Source of the DNA: Roseovarius salinarum
GTDB lineage: Bacteria; Pseudomonadota; Alphaproteobacteria; Rhodobacterales; Rhodobacteraceae
NCBI RefSeq assembly: GCF_002834145.1
Contig: NZ_PHNT01000019.1
Location: 1-48,503, forward strand
DNA: 48,503 nt
Reading direction: 5' to 3'
The notes below the pieces were generated by a model. The model saw only the letters and a list, made by a program, of their open reading frames with translations. It was not told the origin of the DNA and did not search any database. The first letter of the stretch is position 1, and every line of letters starts with the position of its first letter. Shown one piece after another: positions 32,586-40,959 of the stretch. The position numbers and the translations under genes were made by a program.

Positions 32586-33864
32586 CCTGACCGACGGCGA
32601 GTTGATGGCACTGCCCTATCTGTTCGAGTTCTGGGCGATGGACCATCAACTGCCGCCCGGCGGAGACTGGCGGACTTGGGTCGTCATGGGCGGCCGCGGC
32701 GCGGGCAAGACCCGCGCCGGTGCCGAATGGGTGCGCACGAAGATCGAGGGCGCGCGCCCCCTCGATGAGGGTCCCTGCCGGCGGCTGGCGCTGGTGGGCG
32801 AGACCGTCGAGCAGGTGCGCGAGGTCATGGTATTCGGCGAAAGCGGGATCATGGCCTGTTCGCCGCCCGACCGGCGGCCCGAATGGCAGGCCATGCGCAA
32901 GCGTCTGGTCTGGCCGAACGGCGCGACCGCGCAGGTGTTTTCCGCCCACGAACCGGAGGCCCTGCGCGGCCCGCAGTTCGACGGCGCCTGGGTGGACGAG
33001 CTGGCCAAGTGGAAAAAGGCCCGCGCGACCTGGGACATGCTGCAGTTCGCCCTGCGGCTGGGTGAAGACCCGCGCGTCTGCGTGACCACCACGCCGCGCA
33101 ATGTGGGGGTCCTGCGCGAGATCCTGCAGATGGATTCGACGGTCGTGACCAGCGCGCCGACCGAGGCCAACCGTGCACACCTGGCCGACAGTTTCCTGCA
33201 GGCCGTGCGCACCCGGTATGCCGGCACGCGCCTTGGCCGGCAGGAGCTGGAAGGCGAACTGCTGGAGGAGGCCGAGGGCGCGCTCTGGACCACCCGCGCG
33301 CTGGAGGACGCGCGCGTGCCGGTTGCGCCCCACATGGACCGGATCGTCGTGGCCGTGGACCCGCCCACCACGGGCAAGCAGGGCTCCGACGAATGCGGCA
33401 TCGTCGTCGTGGGTGCCAGCACCGAGGGGCCGCCACAGGACTGGCGGGCCTGCGTGCTGGCCGATGCGAGCGTGCGCGCGGCAAGTCCAGCCGTCTGGGC
33501 GGAGACGGCGGTGCAGGCGATGGAGGCGTGGGGCGCCGACCGGCTGGTGGCCGAGGTCAACCAGGGCGGCGACATGGTCGCGCAGGTGATTCGGCAGATC
33601 GATCCCATGGTTCCGGTCACGCCCGTGCACGCCAGCCGAGGCAAGGCGGCACGGGCCGAGCCGGTGGCCGCGCTCTACGAACAGGGGCGGGTGCGCCACC
33701 TGCGCGGGCTGGGCACCCTCGAGGACCAGATGTGCGCGATGACGGCACGTGGCTACGAGGGGCGCGGCAGCCCCGACCGCGTCGATGCGCTGGTCTGGGC
33801 GCTGACCGCCCTGATGATCGAGCCGGCGGCGCACTGGCGTCGCCCGCAGGTGCGCGCGGTCTGA
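32452..33864 (+). CDS. orfg2: GTA orfg2, large terminase (TerL)
   Basis: TerL is the packaging motor and headful nuclease. The 470-residue protein has Walker A (VMGGRGAGKTRAGAEW, about residue 80), Walker B with the catalytic pair DE (FDGAWVDELAKW) and an RNase H-type nuclease centre starting at VVAVDPPTTGKQGSDECG. The TTG at 32452 is chosen because GGAGG lies at 32441-32445 and the family-conserved segment DAFLNDLTDGELMALPYLFE begins before the first in-frame ATG (32605). The 30 N-terminal residues are Ser/Thr-rich and overlap orfg1 in another frame. Confidence 0.95.
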   Translation: MKNVTSKTRESTTTTPSTSTRPGLRSAAAWIVSEDADVQDAFLNDLTDGELMALPYLFEFWAMDHQLPPGGDWRTWVVMGGRGAGKTRAGAEWVRTKIEGARPLDEGPCRRLALVGETVEQVREVMVFGESGIMACSPPDRRPEWQAMRKRLVWPNGATAQVFSAHEPEALRGPQFDGAWVDELAKWKKARATWDMLQFALRLGEDPRVCVTTTPRNVGVLREILQMDSTVVTSAPTEANRAHLADSFLQAVRTRYAGTRLGRQELEGELLEEAEGALWTTRALEDARVPVAPHMDRIVVAVDPPTTGKQGSDECGIVVVGASTEGPPQDWRACVLADASVRAASPAVWAETAVQAMEAWGADRLVAEVNQGGDMVAQVIRQIDPMVPVTPVHASRGKAARAEPVAALYEQGRVRHLRGLGTLEDQMCAMTARGYEGRGSPDRVDALVWALTALMIEPAAHWRRPQVRAV

Positions 33865-33961
33865 TTCAGTTTTCTTAAATCTTTCGCGGTCTGTTGCCCC
33901 GCAAGCGGGACGGCGGCCCGAAAGCGGCGCCGGACCCGGAACGATCAAGGAGCATCGATCG

Positions 33962-35161
33962 ATGATACTGGATTTCTTTCGGCAGGGCGACGCGGCGCAA
34001 CAGGCGCAGCCGGCGCCCGAGCGCAAGGCCAGCGCCGCCGCGCCGGTGATGGCCTGGCCCGGCGCGGGTCGCGTCGCCTGGACGCCGCGGGACGCGGTGT
34101 CGCTGACGCGCACGGGGTTCACGGGCAACCCGGTGGGCTTTCGTTGCGTCAAGATGGTGGCGGAGGCCGCGGCAGCGCTGCCGCTCGTGCTTCAGGACGC
34201 GGCGCAGCGGTATTCGGACCATCCGGTGCTGGACCTGCTCGCGGCGCCCAACCCGGCCCAGGCCCGCGCGGAGCTGTTCGAGGCGCTGTTCGGCCAGTTG
34301 TTGCTGACGGGAAATGCGTACCTCGAGGCGGTCGCGCCGGAGAATGCCATGCCGCTGGAGCTGCACGTCCTGCGGTCGGACCGGATGAGCGTGGTGCCCG
34401 GCCAGGACGGCTGGCCGGTGGCCTTCGAATATGCCGTGGGCGGGCGCAAGCATCGTTTCGATTTGCGCGCCGGCCACCCGGCGGTCTGCCACATCAAGAA
34501 TTTTCATCCGCAGGACGACCACTACGGCCTGTCGGCGCTGACGCCGGCGGCGCAAGCGGTGGACGTGCACAACGCGGCCTCGCGCTGGTCCAAGGCGCTG
34601 CTGGACAACGCGGCGCGGCCGTCGGGCGCGATCGTTCACAAGGGCACCGACGGGCACGGCACGCTCAGCCCGGACCAGTACGACCGGCTCGTTGCAGAGA
34701 TGGAAAGCCACCACCAGGGGGCGCGGAACGCCGGCCGGCCGATGCTGCTGGAAGGCGGGCTTGACTGGAAGCCGATGGGCTTCAGCCCCGCCGACATGGA
34801 ATTCCAGAAGACCAAGGAAGCTGCGGCGCGCGAGATCGCGCTGGCCTTCGGCGTGCCGCCGATGCTCCTGGGAATCCCGGGCGACGCGACCTACGCGAAC
34901 TACCAGGAGGCCAACCGCGCCTTCTATCGCCTGACCGTGCTGCCGTTGGCGACGCGGGTGGCGGCGGCGGTCGGCGGCTGGCTGTCGGGGTTCACGGGCG
35001 AGCGGATGACGCTCAAGCCCGACCTCGACCAGGTGCCGGCGCTGGCGGCGGAACGCGATGCGCAATGGCGGCGCGTGACCGACGCGGATTTCCTGACCGA
35101 CGCGGAAAAACGCGCGCTTCTGGGCCTGCCGGCGCTGCCGGAGGAGGGCGCGGATGGATGA
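33962..35161 (+). CDS. orfg3: GTA orfg3, portal protein
   Basis: This HK97-type portal forms the ring through which DNA enters the head and to which the tail attaches. The 399-residue protein shows the family pattern: TGNPVGFRCVKMVAEAAAAL, LLLTGNAYLEAV, SKALLDNAARPSGAIVHKG, and QKTKEAAAREIALAFGVPPM, then LLGIPGDATYANYQEANRAF. AAGGAG lies upstream of the ATG. A 97-base gap separates it from TerL. Its stop overlaps the next gene. Confidence 0.96.
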   Translation: MILDFFRQGDAAQQAQPAPERKASAAAPVMAWPGAGRVAWTPRDAVSLTRTGFTGNPVGFRCVKMVAEAAAALPLVLQDAAQRYSDHPVLDLLAAPNPAQARAELFEALFGQLLLTGNAYLEAVAPENAMPLELHVLRSDRMSVVPGQDGWPVAFEYAVGGRKHRFDLRAGHPAVCHIKNFHPQDDHYGLSALTPAAQAVDVHNAASRWSKALLDNAARPSGAIVHKGTDGHGTLSPDQYDRLVAEMESHHQGARNAGRPMLLEGGLDWKPMGFSPADMEFQKTKEAAAREIALAFGVPPMLLGIPGDATYANYQEANRAFYRLTVLPLATRVAAAVGGWLSGFTGERMTLKPDLDQVPALAAERDAQWRRVTDADFLTDAEKRALLGLPALPEEGADG

Positions 35162-35393
35162 TGAGCGCCCCGGCGCGCGCTACGGCTTCGAGCCCTTCGA
35201 TTGTGCCCCGGCCCTGCGGCTGGACGCCCACGAACGGGTGGCGCGGTTGCAGTTCGAGGCAATCGAGCACCGGCTGAAGAAGACCGAGGAAATGATGGAG
35301 CGGCTGGAAAAGCGGCTCTGGCTGACGGTCTACGGCGTGGTCGCCGTGATCCTCGCGCAGGCGCTGCACCCGATCCTCACCGCCGCCTCCTGA
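35154..35393 (+). CDS. orfg3.5: GTA orfg3.5, head formation protein
   Basis: This 79-residue protein overlaps the portal gene by 8 bases. Its middle is a charged helix (HERVARLQFEAIEHRLKKTE, EMMERLEKRLW), followed by one hydrophobic segment (LTVYGVVAVILAQALHPIL) at the C-terminus. It matches the RCAP_rcc01685 group of GTA head-formation proteins in position, size and layout. A role in head assembly is known in Rhodobacter capsulatus; the mechanism is unclear. Confidence 0.85.
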   Translation: MDDERPGARYGFEPFDCAPALRLDAHERVARLQFEAIEHRLKKTEEMMERLEKRLWLTVYGVVAVILAQALHPILTAAS

Positions 35394-35419
35394 CGGACAA
35401 CCAGAAAGGAACCCGGGCA

Positions 35420-36016
35420 ATGGACACAGATACCGGACTCGAACGGAAATTCTGCCGCTTCGACGCGGCACTGACGGTCAGCGACGGAATGGTCATCGAG
35501 GGCTATGCCAGCCGTTTCGACCAGCGTGACCAGGGCGGTGACGTGGTCGCGCGCGGTGCATACGGGACTGCGTTGTCGCGCATGAAGCGCGACGGGCGGC
35601 GCGTGAAGATGCTCTGGCAGCACGACCCGGCCCAGCCCATCGGCACCTGGGAAGAGGTGCGCGAGGACGATACGGGCCTCTACGTCAAGGGCCGCCTGCT
35701 GGAGGACGTGGGCCGCGCCCGCGAGGCGGCGGTGCTGATCGGGGCAGGGGCCATCGACGGGCTTTCGATCGGCTACCGCACGGTCCGGGCGACGAAGAAC
35801 GACAAGGGCCAGCGGCTCTTGACCGAACTGGAGCTGTGGGAGGTGTCGCTGGTGACCTTCCCGATGCTGCCCAGTGCGCGGGTGGCGGCAAAGGGCGACG
35901 CCCTGGCCGACGACACCCTGCGCGAACTGGCGGCGGCCTTCCGGGACGCCCGCCGGCACATGGCGCGCGGTGACGCCGCGGCACGACACCACCAGGAAAA
36001 CGGGAACAGGCAATGA
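35420..36016 (+). CDS. orfg4: GTA orfg4, prohead protease
   Basis: This HK97-type maturation protease (U35) cuts the capsid delta domain during head maturation. The 198-residue protein has the catalytic His68 in MLWQHDPAQPIGTW and Ser116 in IDGLSIGYRT, plus the opening strand MVIEGYASRFDQRDQGGDVV. The ATG at 35420 follows AAAGGAA. It lies just before the capsid gene and overlaps it by 4 bases, as in HK97-like modules. Confidence 0.95.
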   Translation: MDTDTGLERKFCRFDAALTVSDGMVIEGYASRFDQRDQGGDVVARGAYGTALSRMKRDGRRVKMLWQHDPAQPIGTWEEVREDDTGLYVKGRLLEDVGRAREAAVLIGAGAIDGLSIGYRTVRATKNDKGQRLLTELELWEVSLVTFPMLPSARVAAKGDALADDTLRELAAAFRDARRHMARGDAAARHHQENGNRQ

Positions 36017-37191
36017 CGACAAGCGAGGACCGGACCGGGGATGCGGCGCAGACCCCGGTGGCGCAGGTCAAATCGGCCGTGCGCGGCTTCATGGACGATT
36101 TCAAGGGCTTCCAGGCCGAGATCAACGACAGACTGCAACAGCAAGAAGAGAAGATGACGATGTTCGAACGCAAGATGACGATGCCGGCACGCCCGGTTCT
36201 TGCCGCCGCCGCGGAGACCGAGGCGCCCCACGCCAAGGCCTTCGATGCCTACCTGCGCTCGGGCGACGATGACGCCCTGCGCGGGCTGGAGCTTGAGGGC
36301 AAGGCGATGTCGACGGCGGTGGCGGCCGACGGTGGCTATCTCGTGGATCCCGAAACGGCCGAGACGATAAAGAGCACGCTGGCGTCGGCCGCCTCGATCC
36401 GGGCGATCGCCAACGTGGTCGCGGTGGAGGCCACCAGCTACGACGTGCTGATCGACCACGCCGACGTGGGCCATGGCTGGGCGACCGAAACGGGCACCAT
36501 CACGGAAACCGACACGCCCGCGATCGACCGGATCACCGTTCCGCTGCACGAGCTTTCGGCGCTGCCCAAGGCCAGCCAGCGGCTGCTTGATGACAGCGCC
36601 TTCGATATCGAGGCGTGGCTGGCCGGGCGCATCGCCGACAAGTTCGCCCGCGCCGAGGCGGCGGCCTTTGTATCGGGGGACGGGGTGGACAAGCCCACCG
36701 GCTTCCTGACCCATTCGGCCGTCGACAACGATGTCTGGACCTGGGGCAACCTCGGGTACGTGCCCACCGGCGCGGACGGTGATTTCGGGGGCGCCGAGGC
36801 GCTGATCGACCTCGTCTACGCGCTGGGCGCGCGGTACCGCGCGAACGCCAGCTTCGTGATGAATTCCAAGACCGCCGGCGCGGTGCGCAAGCTCAAGGAC
36901 AACGACGGCCGGTTCCTGTGGTCCGACGGGCTGGCGGCGGGGGAACCCGCGCGGCTGCTGGGCTACCCTGTGCTGGTCGCCGAGGACATGCCCGACATCG
37001 CCAGCGATGCCACCGCGATCGCCTTCGGCGATTTCTCGGCCGGCTACACGGTCGCCGAACGGCCCGACCTGCGCGTGCTGCGCGACCCGTTCAGCGCCAA
37101 GCCGCATGTGCTGTTCTATGCCACCAAGCGGGTCGGCGGCGACGTGAGCGACTTCGCCGCGATCAAGCTGCTGAAATTCGCCGTTTCGTAA
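36013..37191 (+). CDS. orfg5: GTA orfg5, major capsid protein
   Basis: This is the HK97-fold major capsid protein (392 residues). The first about 100 residues form a helical scaffold (delta) domain (AEINDRLQQQEEKMTMFERK) expected to be removed by the orfg4 protease. The mature part shows the HK97 core GGYLVDPETAETIKSTLASA, ETDTPAIDRITVPLHELSAL, PKASQRLLDDSAFDIEAWLA and LLGYPVLVAEDMPDIASDAT. It is followed by a 150-base gap containing a large hairpin. Confidence 0.97.
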   Translation: MTTSEDRTGDAAQTPVAQVKSAVRGFMDDFKGFQAEINDRLQQQEEKMTMFERKMTMPARPVLAAAAETEAPHAKAFDAYLRSGDDDALRGLELEGKAMSTAVAADGGYLVDPETAETIKSTLASAASIRAIANVVAVEATSYDVLIDHADVGHGWATETGTITETDTPAIDRITVPLHELSALPKASQRLLDDSAFDIEAWLAGRIADKFARAEAAAFVSGDGVDKPTGFLTHSAVDNDVWTWGNLGYVPTGADGDFGGAEALIDLVYALGARYRANASFVMNSKTAGAVRKLKDNDGRFLWSDGLAAGEPARLLGYPVLVAEDMPDIASDATAIAFGDFSAGYTVAERPDLRVLRDPFSAKPHVLFYATKRVGGDVSDFAAIKLLKFAVS

Positions 37192-37217
37192 GAGGCGTGC
37201 GGATCGGGCGGGGCCAT

Positions 37218-37318
37218 ACGGCGCCGTCCGGGGCGCGTGCCGCCAGCTTCTTCGCGTTGTCTAGCTGCTCCCCTCCGTCCGAGCAACGCGGGCGGCGCGC
37301 GCCTCAACCCCCGAGGGG
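37218..37318 (+). promoter_or_regulatory. Large structured RNA element between capsid and orfg6
   Basis: The gap after orfg5 holds a palindrome ACGGCGCCGT (37218-37227). A two-part hairpin follows: a 12-bp outer stem (37233-37244 with 37291-37302, one G-U pair) and a 7-bp inner stem (CGCGTTG 37253-37259 with CAACGCG 37284-37290). Then comes a small CCCC-CGA-GGGG hairpin (37308-37318). No T-run follows the large hairpin. It could protect the capsid mRNA 3' end or lower expression of the downstream genes. Confidence 0.6.
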
Positions 37319-37341
37319 ACCGGGAATTTCGGAGTAAGTCC

Positions 37342-37941
37342 ATGATGCTGATCGAAGAAACCGCGGTGCCGGAGGCGGCACTGCCACTGCCGGAATTCAA
37401 GGCGCACCTGCGGCTGGGGACGGGGTTTTCCGATGACGGGATCCAGGATGCGGTGCTGGATGGTTTCCTGCGCGCCGCCATTGCCGCGATCGAGGCGCGC
37501 ACTGGCAAGATATTGATCGCGCGCGATTTCTCCTGGTCCCTGTCGTCCTGGCGCGACCGTGGGGGACAGCCGCTTCCGGTGGCGCCGGTGACCGCGGTGA
37601 CCGCGCTTGCGTTGCGTGACCGCGCGGATCAGACCGAGGCGATCGATCCGGCTCTCTATCGGCTGGAGGTGGACGCGCAGCGCCCCGTCCTGCGGCCCAC
37701 GGGCACGATGCTGCCCGCGATCCCGCCGGGTGGCGGCGCCGAGATCGCTTTTCGCGCCGGGATGGGAAGCACATGGGGCGACCTTCCGGCCGATCTGGCC
37801 CAGGCCGTTCTGCTGCTGGCCGCGCACTACTACGAATACCGCAACGATACGGGGCTGGACGGCGGGTGCATGCCCTTCGGCGTGACCAGCCTGATCGACC
37901 GCTATCGGACCGTGCGGATCCTGGCCGGGGGGCGCGCGTGA
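37342..37941 (+). CDS. orfg6: GTA orfg6, head-tail connector (adaptor)
   Basis: This 199-residue protein is the first connector ring under the portal. It starts at the ATG at 37342 (GGAG at 37331-37334); the arginine-rich extension to 37237 overlaps the hairpin and is rejected. Family features include EFKAHLRLGTGFSDDGIQDA, LDGFLRAAIAAIEARTGKIL, and AVLLLAAHYYEYRNDTG. It overlaps orfg7 by one base. Confidence 0.93.
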   Translation: MMLIEETAVPEAALPLPEFKAHLRLGTGFSDDGIQDAVLDGFLRAAIAAIEARTGKILIARDFSWSLSSWRDRGGQPLPVAPVTAVTALALRDRADQTEAIDPALYRLEVDAQRPVLRPTGTMLPAIPPGGGAEIAFRAGMGSTWGDLPADLAQAVLLLAAHYYEYRNDTGLDGGCMPFGVTSLIDRYRTVRILAGGRA

Positions 37942-38279
37942 TGGACCGCGTGAGACTGAACCGCGAGCTGACCCTGGAAACCCCGCAAACAACGCCGGAC
38001 GGCGCCGGAGGGTTCGAGCGGACCTGGACGCCACTCGGCACGCTCTGGGCCGAACTGCGCGCGCGCACGGGACGCGAAACCGAGGGCGCGGTCGCGAGCC
38101 TGTCGCGCATGCGGTTTCGCATCATCGTCCGCGCCGCACCCGTCGGCGCACCCTCGCGGCCGCAGCCGGGCCAGCGGTTTCGGGACGGTGCCCGCGTTTT
38201 CGCGGTCCGGGCGGTGGCCGAACACGACCAGGGCGCGCGCTACCTGACGTGCTTTGCCGAGGAGGAGATCGCGGTATGA
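37941..38279 (+). CDS. orfg7: GTA orfg7, head closure protein (stopper)
   Basis: This 112-residue protein resembles phage head-closure (SPP1 gp16-like) proteins that seal the head before tail joining. It contains LNRELTLETPQTTPDGAGGF, LWAELRARTGRETEGAVASL, MRFRIIVRAAP and a final strand RYLTCFAEEEIAV. The ATG at 37941 overlaps the orfg6 stop (TGATG), and its own end overlaps orfg8 by 4 bases, so the three genes are translationally linked. The long frame reaching back to 37773 is not used. Confidence 0.92.
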   Translation: MDRVRLNRELTLETPQTTPDGAGGFERTWTPLGTLWAELRARTGRETEGAVASLSRMRFRIIVRAAPVGAPSRPQPGQRFRDGARVFAVRAVAEHDQGARYLTCFAEEEIAV

Positions 38280-38689
38280 GCTACGCATCCGCCGCCGCCC
38301 TGCAGGCGGCCGTCTATCAGCAACTGACCGGCGACAGCACGCTCGCGGCGCTGGTGGGCGGTGCGATCTACGACGCGCTGCCTCAGGGTCCGTTGCCCGC
38401 CACCTACGTGACGCTGGGCCCTGAAGAGAGCCAGGACCGTTCCGACGGCACCGGCGCGGGTGCGCGCCACGATTTCACCGTTTCGGTCGTCACGGACGGC
38501 ACCGGTTTCCAGGCTGCCAAGGCCGTGGCCGGCGCCGTCAGTGACGCGCTGGCCGGGGCGGACCTTGCGCTCGCTCGCGGACGGCTGGCTGCGCTGACCT
38601 TTCGCCGCGCCCGGGCCCGGCGCGAGGGAACCGGGCAGCTGCGCCGCATCGACCTGACGTTCCGCGCCCGCGTGGAAGACACCCCTTAA
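38276..38689 (+). CDS. orfg8: GTA orfg8, DUF3168 tail terminator
   Basis: This 137-residue DUF3168 protein starts at the ATG at 38276 (MSYASAAALQAAVYQQLTGD) and overlaps orfg7 by 4 bases. DUF3168 proteins cap the tail tube and join it to the head. Recognisable parts are LVGGAIYDALPQGPLPATYV, HDFTVSVVTDGTGFQAAKAV and RRIDLTFRARVE. It is followed by orfg9 after 23 bases. Confidence 0.93.
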   Translation: MSYASAAALQAAVYQQLTGDSTLAALVGGAIYDALPQGPLPATYVTLGPEESQDRSDGTGAGARHDFTVSVVTDGTGFQAAKAVAGAVSDALAGADLALARGRLAALTFRRARARREGTGQLRRIDLTFRARVEDTP

Positions 38690-38712
38690 CCCCGAACGCA
38701 GGAGACACATTC

Positions 38713-39126
38713 ATGGCAGTGCAAAACGGCAAGGACCTTCTGGTCAAGATCGACATGGTCGGTGACGGCCAGTTCGAGGCGGTGGCGGGCCTGCGCGCCA
38801 CGCGCGTGAGCTTCAACGCCGAAAGCGTGGACGTCACCAGCCTGGAATCCGCGGGCGGTTGGCGCGAGTTGCTGGCCGGCGCCGGCGTCAAGTCGGCCTC
38901 GATCAGCGGGTCGGGGATCTTCCGCGACGCCAATTCCGACGAACGCGTGCGCCAGATCTTCTTCGATGGCGAGATGCCGGATTTCCAGGTGGTGATCCCG
39001 GATTTCGGCGTGGTCGAGGGGCCCTTCCAGGTCACCGCGATCGAATATGCCGGGACCCACAACGGCGAGGCGACGTATGAAATGGCGCTGGCGTCGGCCG
39101 GGCAACTGAGCTTCCTGGCGCTGTGA
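38713..39126 (+). CDS. orfg9: GTA orfg9, major tail tube protein
   Basis: This is the major tail protein (137 residues, TP901-1-like family), which polymerises into the tail tube. It begins MAVQNGKDLLVKIDMVGDGQ and contains the family segment RVSFNAESVDVTSLESAGGW, ISGSGIFRDANSDERVRQIF and GPFQVTAIEYAGTHNGEATY. Ribosome binding site AGGAGA precedes the ATG at 38713. Length and position match the Rhodobacter GTA. Confidence 0.95.
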   Translation: MAVQNGKDLLVKIDMVGDGQFEAVAGLRATRVSFNAESVDVTSLESAGGWRELLAGAGVKSASISGSGIFRDANSDERVRQIFFDGEMPDFQVVIPDFGVVEGPFQVTAIEYAGTHNGEATYEMALASAGQLSFLAL

Positions 39127-39131
39127 GCGGC

Positions 39132-39452
39132 ATGGCGAACCCGTGGGCTGGCGAGGTGCGGCTCGTGATCGACGGCCGCGCGCACGCGCTCAAGCTGACG
39201 CTGGGCGCGTTGGCCGAACTCGAGGCCGAGCTGGAGACCGGCACGCTGGTCGAGCTGGTCGAACGCTTCGAGGCCGGGCGGTTTTCCACCCGCGACGTTC
39301 TGGCCCTGATCGTGGCCGGGCTGCGCGGCGGCGGGTGGGACGGCCGGCCGGGCGATCTGCTGCACGCCGAGATCGAGGGCGGCGCGGTTGCTGCCGCCCG
39401 TGCGGCGGCCGAGCTTCTGGCGCGCGCGTTCGCGTTCCACGAGACGTCATGA
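39132..39452 (+). CDS. orfg10: GTA orfg10, tail assembly protein
   Basis: This 106-residue GTA-family protein (ATG 39132, MANPWAGEVRLVIDGRAHAL) has a beta-strand opening and then a helical part (LGALAELEAELETGTLVELV, GAVAAARAAAELLARAFAFH). It resembles tail assembly chaperones located just before the tape measure gene. A GTG at 39123, which overlaps the orfg9 stop, is an alternative start adding 3 residues. Its stop overlaps the next ATG. Confidence 0.9.
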   Translation: MANPWAGEVRLVIDGRAHALKLTLGALAELEAELETGTLVELVERFEAGRFSTRDVLALIVAGLRGGGWDGRPGDLLHAEIEGGAVAAARAAAELLARAFAFHETS

Positions 39453-39649
39453 CCGGCTTCGACTGGCCCGCGCTGATGCACGCCGGGCTGCGGGGGCTGG
39501 GCCTGCGCCCGCACGAGTTCTGGGCGCTGACCCCGGCAGAGTTGCGGCTGATGCTGGGCCAGGGCGGCGGCCCCCCGATGGCGCGCGCGCAGCTCGACGC
39601 GCTGATCCGCGCCTATCCCGACACGCAAGGAGAGACGAGCGATGGCTGA
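39449..39649 (+). CDS. orfg10.1: GTA orfg10.1, tail assembly chaperone
   Basis: This 66-residue protein overlaps orfg10 by 4 bases and orfg11 by 8. It reads MTGFDWPALMHAGLRGLGLR, then PHEFWALTPAELRLMLGQGG, which is the short PHEFW-type phage tail assembly chaperone pattern seen in GTAs between orfg10 and the tape measure gene. Paired chaperones of this kind coat the tape measure protein during tail assembly. Confidence 0.88.
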   Translation: MTGFDWPALMHAGLRGLGLRPHEFWALTPAELRLMLGQGGGPPMARAQLDALIRAYPDTQGETSDG

Positions 39650-40301
39650 TCTTGACGGAATGGACGATCTGGACGCGCAGGCCGAGGCGCTGGAGGGCGC
39701 GCTGGACGGTGCCGCGACGATGGCCGCGAGTTTCTCGGCCGAGTTGTCACGGGTGCGCGGCGCGTTCCTGCAGACCGGTCGCGACGTGGCCACGCTCGAA
39801 CGTGGCCTCAGCCGCGGGCTGCGGCGCGCGATCGACGGTGCGGTGATGGACGGCGACAGCCTGTCCGTCGCCCTGAACACGCTTGCCACTTCGATGGTCA
39901 ACGCGGCGTATGCCGCGGCCGTCCGCCCTGTCACGAACCACGTGGGCAGCACGCTGGCCCAGGGGATTGGCGGCCTTGTCAGCGGCCTTTTGCCCTTCGG
40001 CGACGGCGCGAGTTTCGCGCAGGGGCGGGTGCAACCGTTTGCCAGCGGCGGCGTGGTCAGCGGGCCCGTGGCCTTCCCGATGCGCGGCGGCACCGGGTTG
40101 ATGGGCGAGGCCGGGCCGGAGGCGATCATGCCGCTGGCCCGCGGGTCCGATGGCAAGCTGGGCGTGCGCGGGCAGGGCGGCGGCAACGTCAGCGTGGTGA
40201 TGAACGTCTCGACGCCCGATGCCGAGAGCTTCCGCCGCAGCCAGGGCCAGATCGCCGCGCAACTGGGGCGCGCGATCAGCCGCGGCCAGCGCAACAGGTA
40301 A
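39642..40301 (+). CDS. orfg11: GTA orfg11, short tape measure protein
   Basis: The tape measure sets tail length. At 219 residues it is much shorter than in siphophages, which fits the short GTA tail. It has an acidic N-terminus, a helical part (TMAASFSAELSRVRGAFLQT, GRDVATLERGLSRGLRRAID), a hydrophobic stretch (GIGGLVSGLLPFGDGA) and the Gly-rich family signature FASGGVVSGPVAFPMRGGTG, then LMGEAGPEAIMPL. It starts with an 8-base overlap with orfg10.1. Confidence 0.93.
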   Translation: MADLDGMDDLDAQAEALEGALDGAATMAASFSAELSRVRGAFLQTGRDVATLERGLSRGLRRAIDGAVMDGDSLSVALNTLATSMVNAAYAAAVRPVTNHVGSTLAQGIGGLVSGLLPFGDGASFAQGRVQPFASGGVVSGPVAFPMRGGTGLMGEAGPEAIMPLARGSDGKLGVRGQGGGNVSVVMNVSTPDAESFRRSQGQIAAQLGRAISRGQRNR

Positions 40302-40326
40302 CCGGACAGACCGAGGAAGACGCAGA

Positions 40327-40959
40327 ATGGGATTTCACGAGGTCCGCTTTCCCGCCAACCTGAGCTTCGGCTCGGTCGGCGGCCCCGAGCGGCGCACCGA
40401 CGTGGTGACGCTGGCCAACGGCTTCGAGGAGCGCAACACGCCATGGGCGCATTCGCGCCGCCGATACGATGCGGGCGTGGCGATGCGCTCGCTCGACGAC
40501 ATCGAGACGCTGATCGCCTTCTTCGAGGCGCGGCGCGGGCAGATGCATGGCTTTCGCTGGAAGGACTGGTCGGACTACAAGTCCGGGGCGGCGCTGGCGG
40601 AGCCCGCGTTCGAGGACCAGGTGATCGCCACCGGCGACGACGTGACCGCCAGCTTCCAGCTGGTCAAGACCTACCGGTCGGGCGCGCACACCTATGAACG
40701 CCCCATCGCCAAGCCGGTCGCGGGCACGGTGCGCATCGGCCTCGAGGGCGACGCGCAGCAGGCGGGCATCCATTACACCGTGGACCCCGCCACCGGCGTG
40801 GTGACCTTCGCCCATCCGCCCAACGCGGGGGTGCGCGTGACCGCCGGGTTCGAGTTCGACGTGCCCGTCCGCTTCGACACCGACCGGATCCAGACAAGCG
40901 TCGCCAGTTTCCAGGCCGGTGACGTGCCCAATGTGCCCATCGTGGAGGTGCGGGTATGA
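40327..40959 (+). CDS. orfg12: GTA orfg12, distal tail protein (DUF2460)
   Basis: This 210-residue DUF2460 protein starts at the ATG at 40327 (MGFHEVRFPANLSFGSVGGP). It carries the family pattern of GFEERNTPWAHSRRRYDAGV, FFEARRGQMHGFRWKDWSDY and KSGAALAEPAFEDQ. In the Rhodobacter GTA particle this protein forms the distal tail ring that joins the tube to the baseplate. Its stop overlaps the orfg13 ATG by 4 bases. Confidence 0.95.
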   Translation: MGFHEVRFPANLSFGSVGGPERRTDVVTLANGFEERNTPWAHSRRRYDAGVAMRSLDDIETLIAFFEARRGQMHGFRWKDWSDYKSGAALAEPAFEDQVIATGDDVTASFQLVKTYRSGAHTYERPIAKPVAGTVRIGLEGDAQQAGIHYTVDPATGVVTFAHPPNAGVRVTAGFEFDVPVRFDTDRIQTSVASFQAGDVPNVPIVEVRV

